Positions 1 through 8,210 of a DNA stretch of 35,947 bases are shown here, in pieces; within the stretch, counting starts at the first letter, position 1, and every line of letters starts with the position of its first letter. Source of the DNA: Flavobacteriales bacterium (GTDB taxonomy: Bacteria; Bacteroidota; Bacteroidia; Flavobacteriales; TMED113); the NCBI GenBank assembly GCA_002722215.1, contig PBKX01000007.1:16649-52595 (forward strand), read 5' to 3'. Made by a program: the position numbers and the translations under genes. Below the pieces are notes generated by a model that was not told where the DNA came from, did no database searches, and was given only the letters and a program-made list of their open reading frames with translations.

Positions 1-261
1 CAATTTGACCTAGAAAAAACAACTGCAAAAATCAGGGAGAAAACTAGTCATCTTAAGGGCATAAAAATAGGAATAATGGGATGTATTGTAAATGGTCCAG
101 GAGAAATGGCAGATGCTGACTATGGTTATGTTGGAACGGGCATTGATAGAATTAGTTTATATAAGAAAAAAGAAATAGTTAAAAAAAATATCAATTCAGA
201 AGATGCACTAGACGAATTGATCAAACTTATTAAGGACAATGGAGATTGGAGAGATAATTAA
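1..261 (+). CDS. ispG: IspG, 4-hydroxy-3-methylbut-2-enyl diphosphate synthase, C-terminal fragment
   Basis: Partial gene: the open frame runs in from before base 1 and stops at 259-261 (TAA). IspG is the cytoplasmic 4Fe-4S enzyme that reductively opens the MEcPP ring in the MEP isoprenoid pathway. The visible piece carries the C-terminal cluster motif [10 protein letters not shown] (MGC at 76-84): a cluster Cys followed by six residues and a Glu, the classic third-Cys plus Glu ligand pair. The following ADADYGYVG and the short helical tail are also family-typical. The first two cluster cysteines lie outside the window. The stop overlaps the convergent M23 gene by 4 bp. The IspD gene of the same pathway lies at 10036. 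Identification is firm despite the truncation. Confidence 0.95.
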   Translation, partial: QFDLEKTTAKIREKTSHLKGIKIGIMGCIVNGPGEMADADYGYVGTGIDRISLYKKKEIVKKNINSEDALDELIKLIKDNGDWRDN

Positions 262-1562
262 TAGTTAATCATGCTCACAGTATTTTGGGAGTCTATTATT
301 TGGTATTCATCTGGGTAGCTAATTGCGTTCAGCTTCTTCATTAGGATGAGTTTTTTGCTTTCAAAATCTTCTCTTTTTTCTTTTTTAATTGGCGTGGATG
401 GAGGCAGAGATGTTTTAAATGGGTCAACTTGTTTTCCGTTTTTCCAAAAACGATAACAAACGTGTGGGCCTGTAGCCTGTCCAGATTTTCCAACATAACC
501 AATAATGTCCACACCTTGTCGCACCCTTTTCCCTTTTTTTATTCCTTTTTTGCTCCAAAGTTTTTTACTTGATTTGTCCATGTGCAGATATTGTGTAGTG
601 TAGGTTGAGTTGTGTCGAATTTTAACATAGTATCCATTATATTTTGTATATGATACTTCTGTGACAATACCATCAGCTGTACTGTAAATTGGGGTCCCAA
701 TTGGTGCAGCAAAATCGGTTCCAAAATGTCCTTTCCACCTGCCTGTTACGGGGTGTTTCCTTTTATTTGTAAATCGAGAGGAAATCCGGGTAAATGAAAC
801 AGGAGCTTTTAGAAAAAACTTTCTTAAATTATTGCCATTTTCGTCAAAATAGTCTTCGAATCCACCCACCTCATTAAAAGCCATAGCATAGTAATCTTCC
901 CCATTACTATGAAATAATGTCGCATGAACTTTTCCTATCCCAATAAACTCCCCATCGACATATTTTGCGTCATAAATAACTTTAAATTTATCTCCAGAGT
1001 TTAGTCTAAAAAAATCAATTGTCCAGGGGTAAATTTCATCTGCCAAGACATTTACTAGCTTGGCAGACAGATTGCTTTTTTCCATTGCATACCAGAGAGA
1101 AGACTCGATTATTCCTGAGCCAGTTTTCTCTTTTATTACTAGGGGTTTCGCCCCTCGGAATACATCTATGGTATCTTTCATTTTAGCGACTAAAAAATCA
1201 ACCTTGTTTATTTCGTAGATAAAATATAATAATGAAGATTTTGTTGAATCCTGAAATATTAATGAGTAGTCTCCCCCGGCTTTAACATCCCTGAGGTCAA
1301 AAATTTGTTTAGAGAGCCTTGCTACTTTGTCAATGTCCGAAAAGCTTATGTTGTGTTTATTTAAAATTATTCCAACACTTTCTCCGTTCCGGATTGTTTC
1401 ATGTAATACAAATAAGCTATCAATGTTAATATTGTAGATATACGTTGAATCAGCTACACCAGGGACTATAGCGTGATCTTCTGTCGGTATATTTTTTTTA
1501 TTTCTAGGACCACACCCAAAAATCAAAAAAACAAAACAGATTAAAATATAGACAAATTTCAT
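258..1562 (-). CDS. M23 family metallopeptidase, predicted lipoprotein (434 aa)
   Basis: Predicted peptidoglycan endopeptidase anchored in an envelope membrane. The N-terminus is a hydrophobic signal ending in an IFGC lipobox (Cys17). Residues about 40-250 match the LysM/OapA-like N-terminal part found in Bacteroidota M23 proteins. The catalytic domain spans about 255-380: H279 and D283 in [11 protein letters not shown]316 and H327 (QYLHM), and GPHVCYRF at 365-372. In textbook M23 enzymes the last motif is HxH; here the second His, a zinc ligand, is Cys369. From memory, HVC at this place is common in Bacteroidota relatives, and Cys can bind zinc, so the protein is not necessarily inactive. 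It is the last gene of a leuS-DUF3108-TDO-M23 run, 4 bp after the TDO stop. Confidence 0.9.
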   Translation of the reverse strand: MKFVYILICFVFLIFGCGPRNKKNIPTEDHAIVPGVADSTYIYNINIDSLFVLHETIRNGESVGIILNKHNISFSDIDKVARLSKQIFDLRDVKAGGDYSLIFQDSTKSSLLYFIYEINKVDFLVAKMKDTIDVFRGAKPLVIKEKTGSGIIESSLWYAMEKSNLSAKLVNVLADEIYPWTIDFFRLNSGDKFKVIYDAKYVDGEFIGIGKVHATLFHSNGEDYYAMAFNEVGGFEDYFDENGNNLRKFFLKAPVSFTRISSRFTNKRKHPVTGRWKGHFGTDFAAPIGTPIYSTADGIVTEVSYTKYNGYYVKIRHNSTYTTQYLHMDKSSKKLWSKKGIKKGKRVRQGVDIIGYVGKSGQATGPHVCYRFWKNGKQVDPFKTSLPPSTPIKKEKREDFESKKLILMKKLNAISYPDEYQIIDSQNTVSMINY

Positions 1563-1566
1563 TTGT

Positions 1567-2541
1567 TTAAATAATTGAATCTACCCACTCTTTCCCCCAC
1601 TGTTCTTTTTCTTTTTTATTCCACAGTTTTGGAAAAAAAATAATTTTTTGAAACCTCGGAGGAAGAAATTCTTGCCAATTTGTTCCTCCGGTAGCCTGGA
1701 TGTTTTGGCTTTGGCTCTTTAGGTGTTTGACTGCGGACTTGTAGTGTGCAAGTTTCCAGTTAACATTAATGCTAGTGTCATATTCTTTAAGAAGATTAAT
1801 TAGCCTTTTGCTTTCCCGGTCCTTTTTTTTAAGGCTCTTATATTTACTCCAAACATTTAGTGATTGCATTTTGTTTGTTAGTTTCAGTAATCTTTTTTGA
1901 TACTTTTTTTCAAACTGTTTTAGTGTATATGTTTTTTTTCCAGAATCTAAATCATTTGCTCCCATTTTCCAATACACTTTCTCAAATTGATTAACTAAAG
2001 ATGTCTTTTTTTTATCTGTGCCTGTTACTAGGTTTTCTAGGTCGGTTGAGCGCAGTTCAATCATTCTGTATTGTATGCTTTGAAACCCGCTGCTTGGCAG
2101 TAAAGCCATACGAAACTTTATAAACTGAGACCTGTCCATACCATTGATCATAATTTCAAAGGAATTAATTAAATGCTTTAAATATCTATTAATTCTCTCC
2201 ATCTTCTCTATAAAAAGATTCAATGTTATTTGTTTGTTCCAACCTAGATCTTCTCCGGTTTCAAGTACATTTTTGCCATTTTTGTTAATTTGTTCTAGTT
2301 CCAATAGGATTAATTGAAAATAAAGTTCAGTAATTTGGTGGTATAAGATAAAAATCTTTTCATCCGGAAAATCTGTTTTTGGGGTTTGAAGAGACAGGAG
2401 TGTATCTAGATGAATATAATCCCAATATCCCATATAGTCGGAGTATAAGAGTCCGTCTAGAAATGAATAAAGGTCTTGGCCTGTAGCCAAATATTTATCT
2501 GACAATTTTTTAATTCGATCAGTTAATTTTTTGTCATTCAT
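1567..2541 (-). CDS. kynA: Tryptophan 2,3-dioxygenase family protein (324 aa)
   Basis: Heme enzyme that opens the indole ring of L-tryptophan to N-formylkynurenine, the first step of the kynurenine pathway, in the cytoplasm. The family signatures are in order: FILYHQITELYFQL with the active-site base His68; FRMALLPSSGFQSIQYRMIE at 143-162, with Arg144 as the expected carboxylate contact; the proximal heme ligand candidate His266 in NWKLAHYKSAV; and ATGGT at 283-287, the substrate-binding loop. Length fits the Bacteroidota branch, which is longer than the Xanthomonas enzyme. No other kynurenine-pathway gene is in the window, so a full catabolic route cannot be claimed. A 68-bp gap precedes it after the DUF3108 gene and the M23 gene follows closely, suggesting co-transcription. 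Confidence 0.9.
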   Translation of the reverse strand: MNDKKLTDRIKKLSDKYLATGQDLYSFLDGLLYSDYMGYWDYIHLDTLLSLQTPKTDFPDEKIFILYHQITELYFQLILLELEQINKNGKNVLETGEDLGWNKQITLNLFIEKMERINRYLKHLINSFEIMINGMDRSQFIKFRMALLPSSGFQSIQYRMIELRSTDLENLVTGTDKKKTSLVNQFEKVYWKMGANDLDSGKKTYTLKQFEKKYQKRLLKLTNKMQSLNVWSKYKSLKKKDRESKRLINLLKEYDTSINVNWKLAHYKSAVKHLKSQSQNIQATGGTNWQEFLPPRFQKIIFFPKLWNKKEKEQWGKEWVDSII

Positions 2542-2609
2542 TTTTTCTAAAAATTCATAAAAGAAGTGTTTAAAGATAAAAAATAAATAACATAAATGTA
2601 GTTATGAAA

Positions 2610-3416
2610 TTAATTATCAGAAAGATTAGGCAGGGTTCCTTTGTGTGAAGTTAGAGTTGCATATATGGATCCCACTAAAATGGGGAGTTCTATTTTTAAA
2701 GGTATATGTATTGGTCCGGGTGTTATCCAAACAGTAGCTCCGGTTGTGTCTCGAAATATTCGACCCTTTTCTAGTCTTGGAGACCATTTTGTTGCGTGTA
2801 TTTTTCCAAATCGGGTTTTTATAATTTCTTTTCCTAACTGAACAATATAGGATGGAAAAACCTGGCCGTTATAATAATAAGAAAAAAACAGCGTGTCTGC
2901 TTCTCTCACTGTTTTTTCAGCGGTGGTTCGCAGCCTATACGCTATTGAAAGGATATCGTTAATTTCAGATAATTCAGGGAAGTTTTCTGCCGAAAATCGA
3001 ATAGAGTCATAGTTTGAATACCCTCCCTCTGTAATATCCATTTTATGCCATATGCTGTTCATGGTTTTTGGATCAACAAGAGAGGTGTAGTTATGTTGAA
3101 CCTTCATGAAAAGACTAAACAGTTTTGTTGTTTGCCCAGATGCTTCAAAAATATAATTATTTACACTGTCGGTTTTAACGCTCAGTTTGGCGTGTCCGGC
3201 AGAAATAACACCCCTTGCTTTATTTTTTTTTCCGTAAGAGATTTTATAAAAGAGCTCTTCTCCTGGAAAAAACGCCTCGCTCTTTGCATTTTTGCTCAAA
3301 ACCCGACCATTTTTACCAAAAAAGACATAAAAAGACATAAAAAGACATAAAAAGACATAAAAAACAGGATATTTTTTTGCATGATTTGGTGTTATTTTTT
3401 TGTCAATTTTTGTCAA
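2610..3416 (-). CDS. DUF3108 exported protein with repeat-encoded signal region
   Basis: Secreted or periplasmic protein of unknown function. The body from about residue 45 (EAFFPGEELFYKISYG, then an all-beta pattern ending in a threonine/serine-rich tail) matches DUF3108. The longest form starts at TTG 3416, 17 bases after the leuS stop, giving a lysine-rich n-region and an 18-residue hydrophobic core, a plausible signal peptide. That core is written by a 10-bp tandem repeat (3321-3360), and the TTG lies inside a second 10-bp array. The only in-frame ATG near it is at 3338 inside the first array; starting there would leave only about seven hydrophobic residues, too short to export well. I therefore prefer the TTG, with modest certainty. 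The body is open with no internal stop. Confidence 0.75.
   Translation of the reverse strand: MTKIDKKITPNHAKKYPVFYVFLCLFMSFYVFFGKNGRVLSKNAKSEAFFPGEELFYKISYGKKNKARGVISAGHAKLSVKTDSVNNYIFEASGQTTKLFSLFMKVQHNYTSLVDPKTMNSIWHKMDITEGGYSNYDSIRFSAENFPELSEINDILSIAYRLRTTAEKTVREADTLFFSYYYNGQVFPSYIVQLGKEIIKTRFGKIHATKWSPRLEKGRIFRDTTGATVWITPGPIHIPLKIELPILVGSIYATLTSHKGTLPNLSDN
3321..3360. repeat. Four perfect copies of a 10-bp tandem repeat (AAAGACATAA)
   Basis: Four exact head-to-tail copies at 3321, 3331, 3341 and 3351, flanked by partial units. On the minus strand the unit reads ATGTCTTTTT and codes the hydrophobic core of the DUF3108 signal peptide. Because 10 is not a multiple of 3, three copies make a 10-residue cycle (M-S-F-Y-V-F-L-C-L-F) that is open and hydrophobic in every frame, so gain or loss of a copy shifts the frame between the upstream start and the protein body. 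Confidence 0.97.
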
Positions 3417-3430
3417 TTTTTGTCAATTTT
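3401..3430. repeat. Three perfect copies of a second 10-bp tandem repeat (TGTCAATTTT)
   Basis: Three exact copies at 3401, 3411 and 3421, lying between the leuS stop (3434-3436) and the first repeat array. On the minus strand each copy gives TTGACAAAAA, so there are three TTG codons 10 bases apart in three frames. Only the middle one (3416) reads without a stop into DUF3108; the one at 3426 meets TGA after seven codons and the one at 3406 meets TAA after four. The unit length equals that of the neighbouring array although the sequence differs. Confidence 0.95.
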
Positions 3431-3433
3431 TTA

Positions 3434-6205
3434 TCAAAAAACAATATTTATGATCTTTTTTGGAACAATAATCATTTTTTTAACATTTTTGTTGTCTAGG
3501 TAGGCTATTGTTTTCGGGTGTGACATAACAGTATTTTCTATATCTTTTTTGGATTTGCTATTATCGAAATTTAAAGTAAATCGAACTTTACCATTGAATG
3601 AGATAGGGTAGGTAGTTGTATTATCCTCCAAATAATCAGCGATAAAATTTGGCCAATTTGCAAAACTTATGGAATCCCGATATCCTAAAGATGCCCAAAT
3701 TTCTTCAGAAATATGTGGAGCATAAGGAGAAAGTAATATTACAAAGTCATGAATAATTTCTCGTTTATTGCAATTGAGGCTTATAAGTTCATTTAGACAA
3801 ATCATTAAATTACTTACGACAGTGTTAAAAGAAAATCGCTCCAAATCATCAGTTACTTTTTTAATACATTGATGTAAAGATCTATATTCTTTTTTAGACG
3901 GTTTCTCATCAGATATTATAAATTTGTTGTCTTCAGCATGCGTTAGTTTCCAAAACTTTTTCAAGAAATTGTGAACACCATTAATGCCTTTTGTATCCCA
4001 GGGTTTAAATTGTTCCAAAGGACCAAGAAACATTTCATACATTCTTAATGTGTCCGACCCAAATCGTTCAATTAAGTCATCAGGAGCCTGAGTGTTATAT
4101 TTAGATTTTGACATTTTTTCAACCTCAAATCCACATAAATAATTATTGTTTTTATTTAAAATAAATTCCGCATTAGCAAATTCAGATCTCCAGTTTTTAA
4201 ATTTATCGACATCTAATATATCATTATCAACTAATTCTATATCTACATGGATTTTAACTGTTTTATATTCTTCCTTTTTTTCAAATGTTACAAATTTGTT
4301 TGTATTTAGGATTCTATATACAAAATTGGATCGTCCGAGAATCATACCTTGATTAATTAATTTTTTAAAAGGCTCTTCAAAATCAATATATCCAAGATCA
4401 TATAAAAAATGCGTCCAAAAACGAGAATATAATAAATGACCCACTGCATGTTCAGCCCCTCCAACATATAGGTCTACCTGACCCCAGTATTTAGCCTTGC
4501 CTTTGGAGACAAGCTGAGTATTATTTTTGGGGTCCATAAACCTTAAAAAATACCAAGATGACCCGGCCCAACCAGGCATTGTATTATATTCCATGTTGTC
4601 GCCCTCAAAAATATTCCAATCTCTCTTTCTTGCTCTTGCTAATGGCGGCTCTCCTTTTTTCGTAGGCAAGTATTTATCAACTAAAGGTAATTCCACACAT
4701 TCATTTTCTTTAATTAGAAATGGTGTTCCATTTTTATAAAAAACAGGGAAGGGCTCGCCCCAGTATCTTTGTCTACTAAATATAGCATCCCTAATTCGAT
4801 AATTAATTTTTCGTTTACCCACATCCATTTTTTGAATATGGTTAATCGCCTGTTTAATTGCAACCGAACAGTTTAAATCAGTTAAAAAATCAGAGTTAGT
4901 AATAATAGATTCTTTATTCTCATTAGCAGACTGTGAAACATCAGCATCTTTAAAAATATTAGGAATTTTCAAATTAAATTTTTTTGCAAAAAGCCAGTCT
5001 CTTTGATCCCCACAAGGAACGGCCATGACCGCCCCAGTTCCATATGAAGCAAGGACATAGTCCGCAATCCAAACAGGTATTTCTTTCCCTGTAAAAGGGT
5101 GAATTGCATATGCTCCAGAAAACACCCCGGTTATGTTTTTAATGTTACTTTGCCTTTCCCTTTCCGATTTTAATGAAACCGATTTACAGTATTTTTTTAC
5201 TTCATCTTTATGTTTTAAATCAGTTATTTTATTTATTAATTTATGCTCAGGAGCAATAACCATAAATGAAACACCGTATATAGTGTCAGGTCTGGTTGTA
5301 AAAATTTGAATTTTGTCTTTTTTGCCCTTTATTTTAAAATCGATTAAAGCCCCCTCTGATTTCCCAATCCAATTTTTTTGCATTTCTTTTATCGAATTAC
5401 TCCAATCAAGATGGTCTAATCCTTGTAATAATCGGTTTGCATATGCGGTAATTCGTAATGACCACTGCTTCATTTTTTTTTGCTCAACAGGGAAACCTCC
5501 TCTTTCAGAATATCCATCTTTTACCTCATCATTAGCTAATACAGTTCCTAATTCTGGACACCAATTTACCCATGTTTCAGATAGATATGCTAAACGATAT
5601 TTTAATAGCATAGCCTGTTGTTGTTCCTTATCCCAAGCATTCCATTCTTTAGCTGTAAATACTGGGGTGTTTTCGTCACATGGAGCCTTAACCATACCAT
5701 TACCATTTCTTTCAAATTCTGTAATTAGCTCAGATATGGGAAGAGCTTTATCATCTATATTGCAATAATATGAGCTAAATAGTTGCTTAAAAATCCACTG
5801 TGTCCACTTGTAGTATAATGGATCGGATGTTCGAATTTCTCTATTCCAGTCAAATGAAAATCCAATTTTATCCAATTGTTCTCTATATCTAGCAATATTG
5901 TTGTTCGTTGTTATGTTAGGGTGTTGACCGGTTTCGATAGCATATTGTTCTGCTGGTAAACCAAAAGAATCATAGCCCATTGGATGCAAAACATTAAACC
6001 CTTTTAGGCGTTTATAGCGAGCATATATATCAGATGCAATATATCCCAATGGATGCCCAACATGCAGTCCTGCTCCAGATGGATATGGGAACATGTCTAG
6101 CACATAGAATTTTTTTTTCTTTGGATCTTCTGACACAGAATATGTGTTTTCAGATCGCCATTTAGATTGCCATTTTTTTTCTATTTCAAGAAAATTATAT
6201 TTCAT
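3434..6205 (-). CDS. leuS: Leucyl-tRNA synthetase (923 aa)
   Basis: Class Ia synthetase that charges tRNA-Leu. The HIGH-type motif is HVGH at 48-51 in PYPSGAGLHVGHPLGY, and KMSKS lies near residue 697 (EKMSKSKYNTQAPDD). The CP1 editing domain is present, with TTRPDTIYGVSFMVIAPEH and the later YGTGAVMAVPCGDQRDW, so post-transfer editing should work. Between the catalytic domain and KMSKS there is a leucine-specific insertion (about 640-690), as in other Bacteroidota. The C-terminal anticodon-binding and small terminal domains are complete. The ATG at 6205 is chosen because the MKYNFLEIEKKWQ start is the normal one. The gene heads a leftward run with DUF3108, TDO and M23, and has a perfect 20-bp palindrome 9 bases upstream of its start. 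The window also holds a cognate tRNA-Leu gene (31561-31644). Confidence 0.98.
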   Translation of the reverse strand: MKYNFLEIEKKWQSKWRSENTYSVSEDPKKKKFYVLDMFPYPSGAGLHVGHPLGYIASDIYARYKRLKGFNVLHPMGYDSFGLPAEQYAIETGQHPNITTNNNIARYREQLDKIGFSFDWNREIRTSDPLYYKWTQWIFKQLFSSYYCNIDDKALPISELITEFERNGNGMVKAPCDENTPVFTAKEWNAWDKEQQQAMLLKYRLAYLSETWVNWCPELGTVLANDEVKDGYSERGGFPVEQKKMKQWSLRITAYANRLLQGLDHLDWSNSIKEMQKNWIGKSEGALIDFKIKGKKDKIQIFTTRPDTIYGVSFMVIAPEHKLINKITDLKHKDEVKKYCKSVSLKSERERQSNIKNITGVFSGAYAIHPFTGKEIPVWIADYVLASYGTGAVMAVPCGDQRDWLFAKKFNLKIPNIFKDADVSQSANENKESIITNSDFLTDLNCSVAIKQAINHIQKMDVGKRKINYRIRDAIFSRQRYWGEPFPVFYKNGTPFLIKENECVELPLVDKYLPTKKGEPPLARARKRDWNIFEGDNMEYNTMPGWAGSSWYFLRFMDPKNNTQLVSKGKAKYWGQVDLYVGGAEHAVGHLLYSRFWTHFLYDLGYIDFEEPFKKLINQGMILGRSNFVYRILNTNKFVTFEKKEEYKTVKIHVDIELVDNDILDVDKFKNWRSEFANAEFILNKNNNYLCGFEVEKMSKSKYNTQAPDDLIERFGSDTLRMYEMFLGPLEQFKPWDTKGINGVHNFLKKFWKLTHAEDNKFIISDEKPSKKEYRSLHQCIKKVTDDLERFSFNTVVSNLMICLNELISLNCNKREIIHDFVILLSPYAPHISEEIWASLGYRDSISFANWPNFIADYLEDNTTTYPISFNGKVRFTLNFDNSKSKKDIENTVMSHPKTIAYLDNKNVKKMIIVPKKIINIVF

Positions 6206-6214
6206 TTGGAAAAT

Positions 6215-6234
6215 TACATTTAATATTAAATGTA
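6215..6234. promoter_or_regulatory. Perfect 20-bp palindrome upstream of leuS
   Basis: TACATTTAATATTAAATGTA reads the same on both strands. It sits between the divergent leuS (start 6205) and ftsX (start 6292) genes, 9 bases in front of leuS. It could be a dimeric repressor site, or a leader hairpin if the leuS transcript starts upstream. I see no TAnnTTTG box nearby on either strand. The region is very AT-rich, so chance symmetry is possible; the role is inferred only from position. Confidence 0.45.
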
Positions 6235-6291
6235 TAAATTTATATCATATAATAACCAAATCATTTTAGTTAATTTAGTACATTGCTAAAT

Positions 6292-7170
6292 ATGGCATTA
6301 ATAACAGAAAAATTTTTAAAAAGTCGTTTATTAAATTCAAAAATATCTGTTTTTTTATCAACAGTGTTTTCTGTTTTAATCATGGGCTTGCTCGGTGTTA
6401 TTGCAATTAATTATAGTTCTCTTGGAGATTCTTTGAAAGAAAATATCAGTTTCAACTTGGTTATTAAAGACAAAGTACATGAAATAGAAACACAACAATT
6501 GATAAAGTCGTTAGTATTAGTTGACGGTGTAAAGTCTGTTAATTTTATCTCAAAGAATGAGTCTGCAGAAAGGCTCAAAGAAAGCATTGGGGAAAATTTC
6601 CTAGATATTTTAGAAGAAAATCCGTTAAAAAACATCATCGAAATTAAATATTACGCAACATATTTAAAAAACAATAATTCAAAAGAAAAAATAAAAAAAT
6701 TCATGTTGTATCATGAAATTGAAGATGTTATATACGACGAGACAATTCTTCTTTTGTTGGAGCACAATTTTCAAAAAATCGGAATACTTTTTTTAATAAT
6801 TTCGGCCTTCTTTTTTTTAATTGCGTTTATATTAATTAATAGTAATATACGGTTGACAATATATTCAAAGCGATTTATCATTAAGACAATGCAACTTGTT
6901 GGTGCTACTAAAAAATTTATTCAGCGCCCCTTTCTACGAAACAATTTAATTCTTTCAATTATTGCATGCTTAATTGGGAACTTAATTTTAATATGCCTAA
7001 TACTTTTAGCTATAGATCATCTTCCAGAAATTAAAAATTTCATATCATTGCATCAATTGTTATATTTAATCATAATTACATCAGTCCTAAATTTAGGGAT
7101 AACGTTTTTTAGCACATTAATTTGTGTAAGAAAGTATTTAAACTTAAAAACGGATGAATTGTATCAGTAG
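6292..7170 (+). CDS. ftsX: FtsX, cell division ABC transporter permease-like protein
   Basis: Inner-membrane partner of FtsE that couples divisome assembly to periplasmic peptidoglycan hydrolases. The fold is typical: one membrane segment near the N-terminus (VFLSTVFSVLIMGLLGVIA), a periplasmic domain of about 110 residues, then three membrane segments, with the conserved cytoplasmic stretch MQLVGATKKFIQRPFL before the third. About 292 aa, normal for the family. The frame extends to a TTG at 6283, but the ATG at 6292 is preferred because the protein then begins MALITEKFLKSRL as in relatives. FtsE is not in the window, which is usual in Bacteroidota. The downstream DUF3098-uppP-truB order is a conserved Bacteroidota neighbourhood and looks like one operon (22 bp to the next gene). 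Confidence 0.92.
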   Translation: MALITEKFLKSRLLNSKISVFLSTVFSVLIMGLLGVIAINYSSLGDSLKENISFNLVIKDKVHEIETQQLIKSLVLVDGVKSVNFISKNESAERLKESIGENFLDILEENPLKNIIEIKYYATYLKNNNSKEKIKKFMLYHEIEDVIYDETILLLLEHNFQKIGILFLIISAFFFLIAFILINSNIRLTIYSKRFIIKTMQLVGATKKFIQRPFLRNNLILSIIACLIGNLILICLILLAIDHLPEIKNFISLHQLLYLIIITSVLNLGITFFSTLICVRKYLNLKTDELYQ

Positions 7171-7192
7171 TTGAACAATAGGGTTTATAGAC

Positions 7193-7441
7193 ATGAATAA
7201 AAAAAACAATCATAATGAAGAACTTTTCCTTTTTAAAAAGTATAATTATTTAATCCTTTTAGCAAGTTTGTTTTTATTGTTGTTAGGATTTGTATTAATG
7301 GTTGGCGGTGGAGGTAAAACGGATTTTGATTTTAATGAAGCAATTTTTTCTAATCAAAGAGTTATTGTTGCGCCAATTGTGGTAATTATTGGATATATTG
7401 GAATGGTATTCGCAATATTCTACAATGATTCAAGAGATTAA
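7193..7441 (+). CDS. DUF3098 small membrane protein (82 aa)
   Basis: Small two-pass membrane protein found almost only in Bacteroidota between ftsX and uppP; function unknown. Two hydrophobic segments are visible, about residues 18-38 (LILLASLFLLLLGFVLMVGG) and 57-75 (VIVAPIVVIIGYIGMVFAI), separated by a loop with FDFNEAIFSNQRV, the conserved family stretch. Both ends are charged. It overlaps the start of uppP by 17 bp, so translation of the two is probably coupled. The neighbours suggest an envelope or lipid-carrier role, but that is context only. Confidence 0.9.
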   Translation: MNKKNNHNEELFLFKKYNYLILLASLFLLLLGFVLMVGGGGKTDFDFNEAIFSNQRVIVAPIVVIIGYIGMVFAIFYNDSRD

Positions 7442-8210
7442 ATACTTTATTTTAGGATTAATACAGGGGCTAACAGAGTTTTTTCCAATTAGTAGCAGCG
7501 GACACCTTGAGCTATATTCAAGTATTGTTAACATCGCAGAGAAAGAACCATTATTGTTGTTTATTACGGTCCATTTTGCGACAGCTCTAAGTACAATAAT
7601 TGTATACAGGCGTCGCATAAAAAATATATTTTCAGGATTTTTTAAGAATAAAAATAACATTTCATTTGTTTTGAAGGTGCTTGTTTCCGCCATTCCAACC
7701 GTTCTGGTCTATTTATTATTTAGTCAATATATTGAAGGGCTTTTTAATGATGCTACGCTACTAGTTTGTATAATGTTAATTATTACAGGGGTTATATTAA
7801 TTGCTACAAATTTTTTTCAAAAATCTAGCCATGAAATTACTTTTATGCATGCTATTTGTATAGGATTTGCACAAGCATTAGCGATAATCCCAGGAATTTC
7901 TAGGTCTGGAGCAACAATTTCAACGGCATTATATTTAGGTGTGAATAGGGAAAAGTCAGCAGAATTTTCTTTTCTAATGGGACTGATTCCAATTATTGGA
8001 GGAGCACTACTTAAATTTGTTGATTTTTTAAATAACACACATTCTCAAGATCTTGAATTCAAAGGACTTATAATTGCTTTTTTTGCTTCTTTTTTTTCGG
8101 GTTTATTGGCGTGCCGGTACATGATCGTGATTGTACAAAACAATAACCTTAAATACTTTGGTTACTATTGTATAATTTTGGGTTTTACTTTTTGGATCAT
8201 TATTATATGA
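7425..8210 (+). CDS. uppP: Undecaprenyl-diphosphatase UppP/BacA (261 aa)
   Basis: Integral membrane phosphatase that recycles undecaprenyl diphosphate to the monophosphate carrier used for peptidoglycan and surface glycan export. Signature one is GLIQGLTEFFPISSSGHLEL at residues 11-30 (Glu18, the SSSGH loop with His27), and signature two is PGISRSGATI near 155, with the catalytic-region Arg. Multiple hydrophobic helices follow. The open frame extends back to 7389, but the ATG at 7425 (MIQEIKYFILG) is chosen because relatives begin a few residues before the first signature. It overlaps DUF3098 by 17 bp upstream and truB by 4 bp downstream (ATGA), so it is translationally coupled on both sides. 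High certainty. Confidence 0.96.
   Translation: MIQEIKYFILGLIQGLTEFFPISSSGHLELYSSIVNIAEKEPLLLFITVHFATALSTIIVYRRRIKNIFSGFFKNKNNISFVLKVLVSAIPTVLVYLLFSQYIEGLFNDATLLVCIMLIITGVILIATNFFQKSSHEITFMHAICIGFAQALAIIPGISRSGATISTALYLGVNREKSAEFSFLMGLIPIIGGALLKFVDFLNNTHSQDLEFKGLIIAFFASFFSGLLACRYMIVIVQNNNLKYFGYYCIILGFTFWIIII

Noticed and set aside
3045-3350. Plus-strand frame of 101 codons antisense to DUF3108
   Set aside because: It is a shadow of the minus-strand gene, has no family features, and its C-terminal lysine-rich part is only the tandem repeat read from the other strand.
3401-3430. Three TTGACA copies on the minus strand read as sigma-70 -35 boxes
   Set aside because: Bacteroidota promoters use TTG plus TAnnTTTG, no matching -7 box follows at a sensible distance, and the sequence is simply one repeat unit.
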